Below are positions 12,909 through 18,570 of a stretch of DNA of 18,570 nt, one piece after another. Positions within the stretch are counted from its first letter, which is position 1, and each line of letters opens with the position of its first letter. The notes under the pieces were generated by a model, which saw nothing but the letters and a program-made list of their open reading frames with translations, had not been told where the DNA came from and did no database searches. The translations under genes were made by a program, and so were the position numbers. The stretch is taken from positions 1-18,570 of the forward strand of contig JAKANX010000008.1 in assembly GCA_021823425.1 (NCBI GenBank), given 5' to 3'. This DNA comes from Microcaldota archaeon. Its GTDB lineage: Archaea; Micrarchaeota; Micrarchaeia; Anstonellales; Bilamarchaeaceae.

Positions 12909-13564
12909 CCTGCTCCCTCCAATTGCAGCGTGTACGGCGATTCCAGCGCAGGCTCGCCGGCAGGCACGTACCCAACCTTGCTCATGTTAAACTTTGCCGA
13001 ATAAATCGTCATCCCGAAAATCTTGGGGCTGCCCCCCACGTTCCTGCTTCCGAGCCCGACCTTTGCGAGAGTGAATTCCCCTTTCTGCAAATCAAGAATC
13101 GCCTCCACGTCCACGTAATCCTTGCAGAGGGCGAGCGGCCTGCAACCCGGGCACGTTTCTGCTCTCTCCTCCCGCAGCGAGCTGTCCGCAAGCGCCCCCA
13201 ATTGATACTCGCTATCAATATTCCCGCACCAGAGCGATGTTTCGTAATCCTGCCCCTGCGGGGCGAGCAAAGCCATTGCAGCAATTGCCCCTTCCTGCGC
13301 CCTTTCCTTTGCCTTTTCCGGGTCCAGCGCCTCCTTTCCTTCGCTGGCCAGCACTTCGCCCACATACTCGGAAAACCCCGCAATTGCGCCGTATTTCGCA
13401 GCAGCCAGCATCCCCCGTTTCTCCTCGAGGCTTAGCTGCTCCATCCTCTCCTGCGCAATTGGGTTTGAGAAATTGACCTCCCTTGAATTGGAATGGGCGC
13501 CTGCGAGCACTGCGAATATCGCGAGGCAGGCGAGCACGAGTAGGAACGAGACGTAGCCCCGCAT
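12905..13564 (-). CDS. Larger exported protein with pilin-like N-terminus (first of cassette)
   Basis: 219 residues. MRGYVSFLLVLACLAIFAVLAGAHS: two basic/gly residues then a hydrophobic helix, parallel to the third cassette protein. The soluble domain is helical at first (IAQERMEQLSLEEKRGMLAAAKYG, PEKAKERAQEGAIAAM) and then carries cysteines WCGN, CPGC and LCKDY before a beta-rich end (VEAILDLQKGEFTLAKVGLG). The CPGC pair could be a redox or metal site, or a disulfide. A TATA box ~27 bases upstream (13588–13595) makes the mRNA leaderless. It is the head of the four-gene coupled unit. No homologous family recognised. Confidence 0.7.
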   Translation of the reverse strand: MRGYVSFLLVLACLAIFAVLAGAHSNSREVNFSNPIAQERMEQLSLEEKRGMLAAAKYGAIAGFSEYVGEVLASEGKEALDPEKAKERAQEGAIAAMALLAPQGQDYETSLWCGNIDSEYQLGALADSSLREERAETCPGCRPLALCKDYVDVEAILDLQKGEFTLAKVGLGSRNVGGSPKIFGMTIYSAKFNMSKVGYVPAGEPALESPYTLQLEGAG

Positions 13565-13587
13565 GTGATAGTTTAGGAAAAGAAGGG

Positions 13588-13595
13588 TTAAAAAG
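13588..13595 (-). promoter_or_regulatory. TATA box of the pilin-like cassette
   Basis: Minus strand CTTTTTAA, centred ~27 bases before ATG 13564; predicted leaderless start. Confidence 0.55.
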
Positions 13596-13599
13596 ATGA

Positions 13600-13614
13600 A
13601 GAAAAACGAAAAAT
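13600..13614 (-). terminator. T-rich terminator after the VirB2-like gene
   Basis: Minus strand AATTTTTCGTTTTTC, two T5 runs about 12 bases after the stop at 13626, just ahead of the cassette promoter. It would separate the two transcripts. Confidence 0.45.
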
Positions 13615-13625
13615 TGCGCCTGCAA

Positions 13626-13958
13626 TCAGCAGACGCTGGCGTCGATTCCGCCGCCGTAGAGCGCGTTGAGCACCGTGGGAGCGACAGCGTATATCAGGAG
13701 CCCTATTACGGCCCCGATGAGCATCGCAGTAGCCCAGACGGACGCCCTCGCCCTTGTTTCGGCGCCGAGAAGCTGGCCCGCAGCGTAAACTACGCCTGCC
13801 GCCACCACCATCAGGAACGAAACTATCGGGATAAGGTTCTTTATTCCGGAACAGAGCATCTTGAGCGCGCTGCTCAGGTTGTCGAACGTAGATGCCGACA
13901 ATACCGAAACGAGCATTATCAGCACGAGCGCGACCTGCAAGCCACGAATCTTATTCAT
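13626..13958 (-). CDS. Two-helix VirB2/TrbC-like small membrane protein
   Basis: 110 residues from ATG 13958, with GGTGATG seven bases upstream; a TTG one codon earlier is ignored. Signal peptide-like start (KIRGLQVALVLIMLVSVLSAS), then LCSGIKNLIPIVSFLMVVAAGVVYAAGQLLG, a short basic loop (AETRARASVW) and a second helix ATAMLIGAVIGLLIYAVAPTVLNALYGGG. This signal + helix + charged loop + helix plan and its lengths match VirB2/TrbC type IV secretion/conjugation pilins; identity is not provable by eye. One Cys in each terminal part could pair. It is monocistronic with its own TATA box, directly before the pilin-like cassette on the same strand. No VirB4 or VirD4 lies in the window. Confidence 0.65.
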   Translation of the reverse strand: MNKIRGLQVALVLIMLVSVLSASTFDNLSSALKMLCSGIKNLIPIVSFLMVVAAGVVYAAGQLLGAETRARASVWATAMLIGAVIGLLIYAVAPTVLNALYGGGIDASVC

Positions 13959-14011
13959 CAAACATCACCTGGTTGCCTTGACTTATTACTGATTAGTAGA
14001 TTTATGTGAAA

Positions 14012-14021
14012 GTTTATAAAC
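14012..14021 (-). promoter_or_regulatory. TATA box of the VirB2-like gene
   Basis: Palindromic GTTTATAAAC, ~54 bases before ATG 13958. It predicts a ~30-nt leader that carries the GGTGATG site. It sits just beyond the stop of the GT2 gene. Confidence 0.6.
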
Positions 14022-14024
14022 ATA

Positions 14025-14708
14025 TTAGGAAAGCAGCGACTTGAGGAAAAGAAGCGCGTGCCTTGCCCTGAATTTGGAGCCGCCCCCGTCCCTTCCCACG
14101 AAAACGTACGGAACCTCGGCGATTTTCGTCCCCTTGCCGAGCTGCTTGAGCACGTCAACGAGCACCTTGAACCCCTCTCCGACGACCCTGCGCCTGCTTA
14201 TTTTTCCTAGGAGGCTTTTCCTGAACCCGAAAAACCCGGAAACAGGGTCGCTGCAGGATGCCGAGCCCCTCAGCGCGAACACGGCGCGGGCAGTCCAATT
14301 CCCGCCCAGCGAAATCACCTGCCGCCCAAGGCCCCAATTCTCGTTCTTCGTCCTGCAGCCCACCGCCATTTCGGAATTATCCAGCGCCGCAGCCAATTCC
14401 GGCACCTTTTCCAGGGGATGCTGGAAATCCGCGTCCATCACTATTATTTTTTCCGCATCGGCGGCAAGCGCCGCGTCCATCACGCTGTCCGAAAGCCCCC
14501 TCCTCCTTCCTCCGGGGCTCCGGAGGAAAACCGCCCTCCTGTCCCCGATTGCGAGCACCTCCTTTTCCGTGCCGTCGCTCGAGCCTCCGTCCGCGACTAT
14601 CACGCAATATCCCATCTTGAGCAAGCCCCGGACGAGCCTGCCTATGTTCTCCTGCTCGTTGAACGTCGGGACTATCACGGCCGCTTCGCATGCGGATTTT
14701 TTTCTCAT
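14025..14708 (-). CDS. GT2 glycosyltransferase, dolichol-phosphate mannosyltransferase-like
   Basis: 227 residues. ATG 14708 lies ~24 bases from the TATA element (leaderless); a longer frame to 14789 would pass through the promoter and into the divergent gene. GT-A fold motifs: VIVPTFNEQENIGRLVRGL, VIVADGGSSDGTEKE, IIVMDADFQHPLEKVPEL (the DAD metal-binding motif plus QHP typical of DPM1), DPVSGFFGFRKSLL, and GFKVLVDVLKQL. There are no membrane helices, so it is the short DPM1-type enzyme working at the cytoplasmic face: NDP-sugar + polyprenyl phosphate to polyprenyl-phosphate-sugar. The divergent neighbour is a GT39/ArnT-like enzyme of the type that uses such a lipid donor. Confidence 0.9.
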   Translation of the reverse strand: MRKKSACEAAVIVPTFNEQENIGRLVRGLLKMGYCVIVADGGSSDGTEKEVLAIGDRRAVFLRSPGGRRRGLSDSVMDAALAADAEKIIVMDADFQHPLEKVPELAAALDNSEMAVGCRTKNENWGLGRQVISLGGNWTARAVFALRGSASCSDPVSGFFGFRKSLLGKISRRRVVGEGFKVLVDVLKQLGKGTKIAEVPYVFVGRDGGGSKFRARHALLFLKSLLS

Positions 14709-14726
14709 GGAATTTGAAACAGCAGC

Positions 14727-14739
14727 AAATATAAAAAAA
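14727..14739. promoter_or_regulatory. Shared bidirectional TATA element
   Basis: AAATATAAAAAAA in the 48-bp space between the divergent GT2 (14708) and GT39 (14757) genes. It is the only TATA-like stretch there, its centre is ~24–25 bases from each start codon, and neither start has a ribosome site. One element, or two overlapping ones, therefore probably drives both leaderless genes. Confidence 0.6.
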
Positions 14740-14756
14740 CCCTTGGAAAGCCGCCT

Positions 14757-16280
14757 ATGGAAAAAGCCCCCGGGCTGAAAACCGCCCATCTGCTTGCAAT
14801 CCTCGTCCTTGCATCATTCGCAGTCCGGCTTGCGCTTGTGCACGCGCAGCCGCTCACGCTTGACGAATGCCTGTACAGCGAGATGGTGGACGAACAGCTC
14901 GCCCATCCGTCCCTTGTTCCAACCTACCTTGATTTTCCGACGAGCTGGAAGCCCCCGCTTTTCTTCTGGCTTTACGCGATTCCCGTGGCTGCTCTCCGCC
15001 ATCTCACGAACGACATGGAGCTCATATACAGGCTTCCCAATCTCGCTCTTGGCGCACTCAACGTGCTGCTCGTGTTCCTTGTTTTCAGGCGCTATTCCGG
15101 GGATGAGAAGAAGGCGCTCTGGGCAGCCGCGCTTTTCGCGTTCTGCCCGCTCGTAATCGCGACGGATTTGCGCGTCCTTCTGGACATCATGAACGCGGCG
15201 TTCATCCTCGCCTCGCTGTATTTCTATTTTGAAAAGCCGGCAAGCAAAAACCTCCTTATCGCCGCCTTATTCGCGTTCCTCGCAGCGTTCACCAAATCCG
15301 TGGTCGCATTCGTCATTCCCATAATCGCCCTCGTCCGCCTTCTTTCGCGCAAGGAGCTTGACGCAAAGGCGCTGCTTTCCCTGCTCGCAGTTCCTGCAGC
15401 CGTCGCCCTCCACTATTTGATTCTGCTCCAGTTCGCTCCCTCGCTCGCGAACGAAGAGTTCGCCTTTGACGTGCTGGGAAAAGTCGGCGGCGGGATGGGT
15501 TACGCGGGCCGCGCGTGGCTCTTTTTCATCGTCACATCGGTGCTAATCAACATCCTCGTCCCCCTTTCAATAATGGGAATTTTGAAATTCTGGAAAGAAG
15601 AGCAGGCGCTTTCCGCCTGGACCGGGGCAATTGTCCTGGCCGCGATAGGAAGCTCGGGAATGTGGTGGTATTTCTACCCGTTCATCCCGGTCCTCGCGTA
15701 TTTCTCCGTGCGCTGGCTCGCGTCGGAGAACGGGAAGGAGAATATGGACGCGATGTTCAAATTGGCAATCGCGCTAGCCATCGCGCTGGAGCTGTGCATA
15801 ACCGCGCTCTATTACACGCAGCCCGCAATCGGAAGCGCGTTTTCCGCGGAACGCGAAGCAGGGGATTTTCTGGCAGGAAAGGAAGGCGTGCTTTTCATGG
15901 GGGACTACCACTCTTCGGTGACCGCGGTCGCGTACAAGGCCCTGGAGGAGCGGCAAATGCGGGGAAGCTACCTTGATTTCGGGTGGGTGATATTCCCCGG
16001 GGGCGAGAGCCCTCAAGCGCAGGGGCAGATGGCGCAGGAATTCGCAACAAATTACAATACGTCCAAATTCGGCGCGGAGGGCGGCAATTTCGCGCGGCTC
16101 TTCTGGAACCTCACGCTGTTCAGGAAGCCCTCTGCAATAAGGGAATTCGGGTACGTGGTTTTCAGCCCGCTTCCGGACGAGAATCAAAACTACGCGTGGG
16201 CTGAGAATTTCACAATAAGCGGATACGAAACATTGTCCCGCAACGAAACGATAATCGTGTTCAGGAAAACAGGAAACTGA
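14757..16280 (+). CDS. GT39/ArnT-like integral membrane glycosyltransferase
   Basis: 507 residues. After the first helix (LLAILVLASFAVRLALV) comes the loop PLTLDECLYSEMVDEQL, with the acidic pair expected of GT-C catalysis, then SWKPPLFFWLYAIPVAALRHL, the classical PPL segment of PMT/ArnT enzymes, and IYRLPNLALGALNVLLVF. About ten more helices run to ~residue 360, followed by an extracytoplasmic C-terminal domain (VLFMGDYHSSVTAVAY … FGYVVFSPLPDENQNYAW … ETIIVFRK). Such enzymes move a sugar from polyprenyl-phosphate to protein or lipid outside the membrane. The donor is probably made by the divergent GT2. The acceptor is unknown; pilin-like or S-layer proteins are possible. Its end is three bases from the convergent aIF2γ gene. 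Confidence 0.88.
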   Translation: MEKAPGLKTAHLLAILVLASFAVRLALVHAQPLTLDECLYSEMVDEQLAHPSLVPTYLDFPTSWKPPLFFWLYAIPVAALRHLTNDMELIYRLPNLALGALNVLLVFLVFRRYSGDEKKALWAAALFAFCPLVIATDLRVLLDIMNAAFILASLYFYFEKPASKNLLIAALFAFLAAFTKSVVAFVIPIIALVRLLSRKELDAKALLSLLAVPAAVALHYLILLQFAPSLANEEFAFDVLGKVGGGMGYAGRAWLFFIVTSVLINILVPLSIMGILKFWKEEQALSAWTGAIVLAAIGSSGMWWYFYPFIPVLAYFSVRWLASENGKENMDAMFKLAIALAIALELCITALYYTQPAIGSAFSAEREAGDFLAGKEGVLFMGDYHSSVTAVAYKALEERQMRGSYLDFGWVIFPGGESPQAQGQMAQEFATNYNTSKFGAEGGNFARLFWNLTLFRKPSAIREFGYVVFSPLPDENQNYAWAENFTISGYETLSRNETIIVFRKTGN

Positions 16281-16283
16281 AAA

Positions 16284-17474
16284 CTAAACCACGCTGCCCC
16301 AGCCGCTGAGCCTCCATCTCTGCCCAATCCTCCTGGAAAGGGCGACCTTGCTGCCCTTGTCAACGCATATGGGGCGCTTGAGCTTGATGGTCGCGATTCC
16401 CTTGGCGAGGTTCACGATAACGCCTATCGCGGTTGCAGTCTGGACGCTCACCACCACGGGCTCGGCCATCTTGAAGGGCGGGTTGTCTATGTCCTTGCGC
16501 TCGAGCAGGCTGTATTTCACGCCCACGCTCTCCACCATTTCCGGAAGCTTGCCCGGGTGCCCGATTACCGAGCCAACGAGCATGTCAGACTTGGTGATTG
16601 CCGGGTCCAGCGGCGTGCCCACGGCTATTAGCCCTCCGGGCCCTGCCTTATCCAGCTTGTCGCTCTCCGACCTTAGTGCGGTAATCTTGAATTTCAGCGC
16701 CTCGTACGGCGCGCCCTCCTTCTTCTGTATCCCGGGCTTGAGCTCCACTTCATCGCCCACCTTGAGCATTCCCTGCGTGAGCGAGCCTCCGAGCACGCCT
16801 CCCTGCAATCCCGCAATCTCGCTTCCCGGCTTGTTCACGTCGAACGACCTTGAAACGTAAAGCCTCGGGGCAGCCTCGGTGTCCCGTTTCGGCGTGGGTA
16901 TCCTCTCCTGAATCGCCTCAAACACCGCGCCGATGTTGACCCCGTGCGTCGCTACCACGGGTATTATTGGCGCGCCCTCGGCGACAGAGCCCTTCACGAA
17001 ATCCTCTATCTCCTTGCGGCTCTCCATCGCCCTTTCCCTGCTCACAAGGTCCACCTTGGTCTGGATTATTATGACGTTCTTTATCCCGGTCGCGTTCAGT
17101 ATCATCAAATGCTCCGCGGTCTGCGGCTGCGGGCACGGCTCGTTGGCCGCGATTAGGAATAGCGCGCCGTCCATTATGCTGGAAGCAGCTATCGCGGTGG
17201 TCATGAGCGTCTCGTGGCCGGGCGAGTCAACGAAGGATATCCTCCTCTTGAGCGTTCCCTTTCCCTTGCCGCACGCGCATTTTTCCGAACTTGAGAATTC
17301 GCCGCACTCCTTGCACTCGTAAACCGAGACGTCGGCGTATCCGAGCCTTATGGAAATTCCCCTCTTCAACTCCTCGCTGTGCGTGTCCGTCCACTTGCCC
17401 GTGAGCGCCTGCGTGAGCGTGGTCTTCCCGTGGTCCACGTGCCCGAGCGTGCCTACGTTTATTTCAGCCTGCAA
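16284..17474 (-). CDS. eif2g: Translation initiation factor aIF2 gamma subunit
   Basis: 396 residues from TTG 17474, supported by GGTGG six bases upstream and by giving the normal short N-terminus (QAEINVGTLGHVDHGKT). G-domain: GHVDHGKTTL (G1), SEELKRGISIRLG (switch 1), zinc knuckle CKECG…KCACG characteristic of archaeal/eukaryal gamma, FVDSPGHETLMTTA (G3), TKVDLVSRE (G4). The beta-barrel domains carry FDVNKPGSEIAGLQGGVLGGSL, HPGKLPEM and the end KVALSRRIGQRWRLSGWG. It delivers Met-tRNAi to the 30S subunit with the alpha and beta subunits. Twelve bases after eS6, a conserved archaeal pairing. Slightly shorter than the usual ~410 residues but complete. Confidence 0.97.
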   Translation of the reverse strand: MQAEINVGTLGHVDHGKTTLTQALTGKWTDTHSEELKRGISIRLGYADVSVYECKECGEFSSSEKCACGKGKGTLKRRISFVDSPGHETLMTTAIAASSIMDGALFLIAANEPCPQPQTAEHLMILNATGIKNVIIIQTKVDLVSRERAMESRKEIEDFVKGSVAEGAPIIPVVATHGVNIGAVFEAIQERIPTPKRDTEAAPRLYVSRSFDVNKPGSEIAGLQGGVLGGSLTQGMLKVGDEVELKPGIQKKEGAPYEALKFKITALRSESDKLDKAGPGGLIAVGTPLDPAITKSDMLVGSVIGHPGKLPEMVESVGVKYSLLERKDIDNPPFKMAEPVVVSVQTATAIGVIVNLAKGIATIKLKRPICVDKGSKVALSRRIGQRWRLSGWGSVV

Positions 17475-17486
17475 AACAATCCACCG

Positions 17487-17882
17487 TTATTTCTTCTCCT
17501 CCTTCTTTTCCTTCTGCGGGAAAAGCTCCTCGAGCTTGGCGGTTCCGTACTCCACGACCTTGAGGTTCACCTGCACGGTATCGGCCGCGATGGTGTTGCC
17601 GCGCACGGTCTTCTTCTTGCGCACGCCGTTCATCTTCGGCCTGTAGCCCGAGCCCCCCGAAAGAATTGCAGCCATCTTCCTCGTGCCGCTTATGTCCCTC
17701 CTCATCGGGAATCCCGACGCGTCGCTTCCTCCGCGCAATTCGAGCGCGTAGCCGGCCGCGCCAATCGCGCCGCCGTCAATTTTCTCGCCTATCTTCTTTC
17801 CCACGAGGGCGGAGTCCTTGGACTTGTCCAGCTCCACCTGGTAGGATTTTCCAGTTTTCGGATCGGAAATCACTGCTTTCAT
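17487..17882 (-). CDS. rps6e: Small ribosomal subunit protein eS6
   Basis: 131 residues, archaeal length. Matches eS6: KAVISDPKTGKSYQVEL, LVGKKIGEKIDGG, YALELRGGSDASGFPMRRDI (near-invariant), RKMAAILSGGSGYRP, GVRKKKTVRGNTIAADTVQVNLKV. The Lys/Glu-rich tail (KEKKEEKK) is typical of these archaea. ATG 17882 follows AAAGGTGA. First gene of the eS6–aIF2γ unit. Confidence 0.98.
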   Translation of the reverse strand: MKAVISDPKTGKSYQVELDKSKDSALVGKKIGEKIDGGAIGAAGYALELRGGSDASGFPMRRDISGTRKMAAILSGGSGYRPKMNGVRKKKTVRGNTIAADTVQVNLKVVEYGTAKLEELFPQKEKKEEKK

Positions 17883-17956
17883 GGTTTCACCTTTCGTTTA
17901 TCGAAATAAATCGATTAGCGTGAGCCTGTAAATTGCAATAGTAATAATCCTTGAAA

Positions 17957-17968
17957 ACTTTTAAAAAG
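17957..17968 (-). promoter_or_regulatory. TATA box of the eS6–aIF2γ operon
   Basis: Minus strand CTTTTTAAAAGT; predicted start ~17937 with a ~55-nt leader holding AAAGGTGA. A second candidate, CCTTTATACA, lies ~13 bases further upstream. Confidence 0.55.
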
Positions 17969-17978
17969 GGTGTATAAA

Positions 17979-18007
17979 GGAAAGAAAAGAGAAACAAAAG
18001 AAAAAAA
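17979..18007 (-). terminator. T-rich terminator after the repeat-protein gene
   Basis: Minus strand run of repeated T-tracts (T7, T4, T3, T4) about ten bases after the stop at 18019. Confidence 0.5.
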
Positions 18008-18018
18008 CCGCAAGAAAA

Positions 18019-18240
18019 TTACTTCTTGAAGTTCTTCAGCTTCGCCTTGTACACGTAGCCGTCCTTGCCTACATAGTACATGAAGCCGTCCTCCTTGGAT
18101 ATCTTCTCGCTGCCGACCTTCTTCTTCTTTCCGCCCTTGTTGTGCTTCATCGGCACTGCCCAGACGTAGCCGTCCTTGCCTACAAAATAGAGATATCCGT
18201 CTTCCCTGCTTATTTTCTCAGAGCCTACTTTCGATCCCAT
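18019..18240 (-). CDS. Small basic protein made of two tandem repeats
   Basis: 73 residues from ATG 18240, which has a near-ideal GGGAGGTG six to seven bases upstream; in-frame GTG and TTG codons farther up overlap or precede this site and are not taken. Residues 4–27 and 41–64 repeat KVGSEKIS(R/K)EDG(Y/F)xY(F/Y)VGKDGYV(W/Y), joined by a Lys/Gly linker (KHNKGGKKKK). Period 37 residues. The repeat looks like beta-hairpins with exposed aromatics and is strongly basic at the linker and end, consistent with nucleic-acid binding, but no named family is recognised. No signal peptide or membrane helix, so cytoplasmic. It has its own TATA box and the best ribosome site in the window, so expression is probably high. 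The neighbours are translation and replication genes. Confidence 0.8.
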   Translation of the reverse strand: MGSKVGSEKISREDGYLYFVGKDGYVWAVPMKHNKGGKKKKVGSEKISKEDGFMYYVGKDGYVYKAKLKNFKK

Positions 18241-18268
18241 TTTCACACCTCCCAAAATTTGTGTATCT

Positions 18269-18285
18269 CCTCGGATTACCTCGGA
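18269..18285. repeat. Direct repeat CCTCGGA at the repeat-protein gene's start site
   Basis: Two exact copies of CCTCGGA, one helical turn apart (10 bp, separated by TTA), lying right at or after the transcription start predicted from the TATA box at 18310. They could be a regulator's site or a leader feature. Confidence 0.4.
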
Positions 18286-18309
18286 GTGTTCTCTATTATT
18301 GAGATTAGA

Positions 18310-18318
18310 TTTATAAAT
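18310..18318 (-). promoter_or_regulatory. TATA box of the repeat-protein gene
   Basis: TTTATAAAT (minus strand ATTTATAAA). Predicted start ~18287 and a ~45-nt leader. Another TATA-like stretch, TTTATATA, lies at 18343–18350 and may be a second promoter. Confidence 0.6.
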
Positions 18319-18387
18319 GTATTCTCGTTTTTTACGTCAGATTTATATACGCTCTTCCGTCGGTGGCGCTCCCGCGCACGTCGGGAG

Positions 18388-18570
18388 TCAGAAAAAGTCG
18401 CTTAGCGTGCCCTTCTTTCCCTTCTCGTGGGAGGCCTCCTTTTTCGCCTCAGGCTCCGTTTCCTTCTTGGGTTCGGGAGCCTTCCCGGGCTTCTTTTCCT
18501 CCTTCGGCGCCTCGGCCTTCTCTTTTTTCGCGGGCTTTTTCTCCGCATCGGGCGCCTCTTCCTTCTTCTG
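18388..18570 (-). CDS. C-terminal tail of a PCNA-interacting protein (possibly RFC large subunit), cut by window edge
   Basis: The minus-strand frame is open from the last base of the window to TGA at 18388, 60 residues with no start codon inside. The content is a low-complexity Lys/Glu/Pro/Ala stretch (EKKPAKKEKAEAPKEEKK, KKETEPEAKKEASHEKGKK) ending exactly in KGTLSDFF. This matches the PCNA-interacting peptide pattern Q/K-x-x-L-x-x-F-F at the extreme C-terminus, where archaeal clamp-binding proteins carry it. A charged KE-rich linker before a terminal PIP box is characteristic of the archaeal RFC large subunit, but other clamp clients (for example nucleases, polymerases, ligase) cannot be excluded without the rest. 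It is the gene immediately upstream of the repeat-protein gene on the same strand. Confidence 0.7.
   Translation of the reverse strand, partial: QKKEEAPDAEKKPAKKEKAEAPKEEKKPGKAPEPKKETEPEAKKEASHEKGKKGTLSDFF

Noticed and set aside
12458..13435. 325-codon plus-strand open frame antisense to the pilin-like cassette
   Set aside because: Arg/Pro/Ser-rich composition without domains or a ribosome site. The opposite strand has coupled genes with signal-type N-termini, so this is a by-product of high G+C codon use.
14041..14778. 245-codon plus-strand open frame opposite the GT2 gene
   Set aside because: Ser/Pro-rich shadow of a gene with intact GT2 motifs on the minus strand; it would also cross the bidirectional promoter.

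Overview
The window reads as part of a DPANN-type archaeal chromosome. The evidence is an eS6–aIF2γ pair, an eL8(L7Ae)–eS28–eL24–NDK cluster, GGTG-type Shine-Dalgarno sites, TATA boxes about 25 bases before leaderless starts, a BHB-type tRNA intron, a DtxR/FeoB iron module and archaeal class III pilin signals. The G+C looks moderately high and coding is dense. Micrarchaeota or Diapherotrites relatives seem plausible from the flavour of the genes, but the sequence alone does not settle the phylum. No insertion sequences, CRISPR arrays or phage genes were seen.

Layout. 1–1292 (+): the end of a transglutaminase-like exported protein, followed two bases later by a signal-peptide protein with a C-terminal membrane anchor. 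1293–1441 (−): tRNA-Leu(UAG) with a 63-nt intron. 1505–3075 (+): an iron module made of a TATA box, a near-perfect palindromic operator, a DtxR-like repressor and a FeoB permease that lacks its GTPase domain. 3183–6914 (−): two membrane-attached thioredoxin-fold oxidoreductases downstream of the ribosomal/nucleotide cluster eL8–eS28–eL24–ndk–dcd/dut. A structured leader precedes eL8. 7094–11739 (−): a polytopic GT-C-like membrane protein and, upstream of it, a 904-residue tandem AAA+ ATPase with a long N-terminal membrane domain.

11801–13958 (−): four tightly coupled small proteins with pilin-like N-termini, preceded by a two-helix VirB2/TrbC-like protein. 14025–16280: a DPM1-like GT2 and a GT39/ArnT-like enzyme diverge from one shared TATA element. 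They would make and use a polyprenyl-phosphate sugar. 16284–17882 (−): eS6 and aIF2γ. 18019–18240 (−): a 73-residue basic protein built of two copies of one repeat. 18388–18570 (−): the lysine/glutamate-rich tail of a protein cut by the window edge, ending in a PCNA-interacting (PIP-box-like) motif.

The least conventional part is 9.0–14.0 kb: a membrane-anchored, protease-less CDC48-like ATPase, a polytopic partner, a pilin-like cassette and a VirB2-like subunit, all on one strand. No pilus assembly ATPase or prepilin peptidase lies in the window, so a shared surface or envelope function is only an inference. Genes that open transcription units away from the translation genes are often leaderless, while internal genes carry GGTG/GGAG sites. 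Three genes appear to use UUG or GUG starts backed by such sites.
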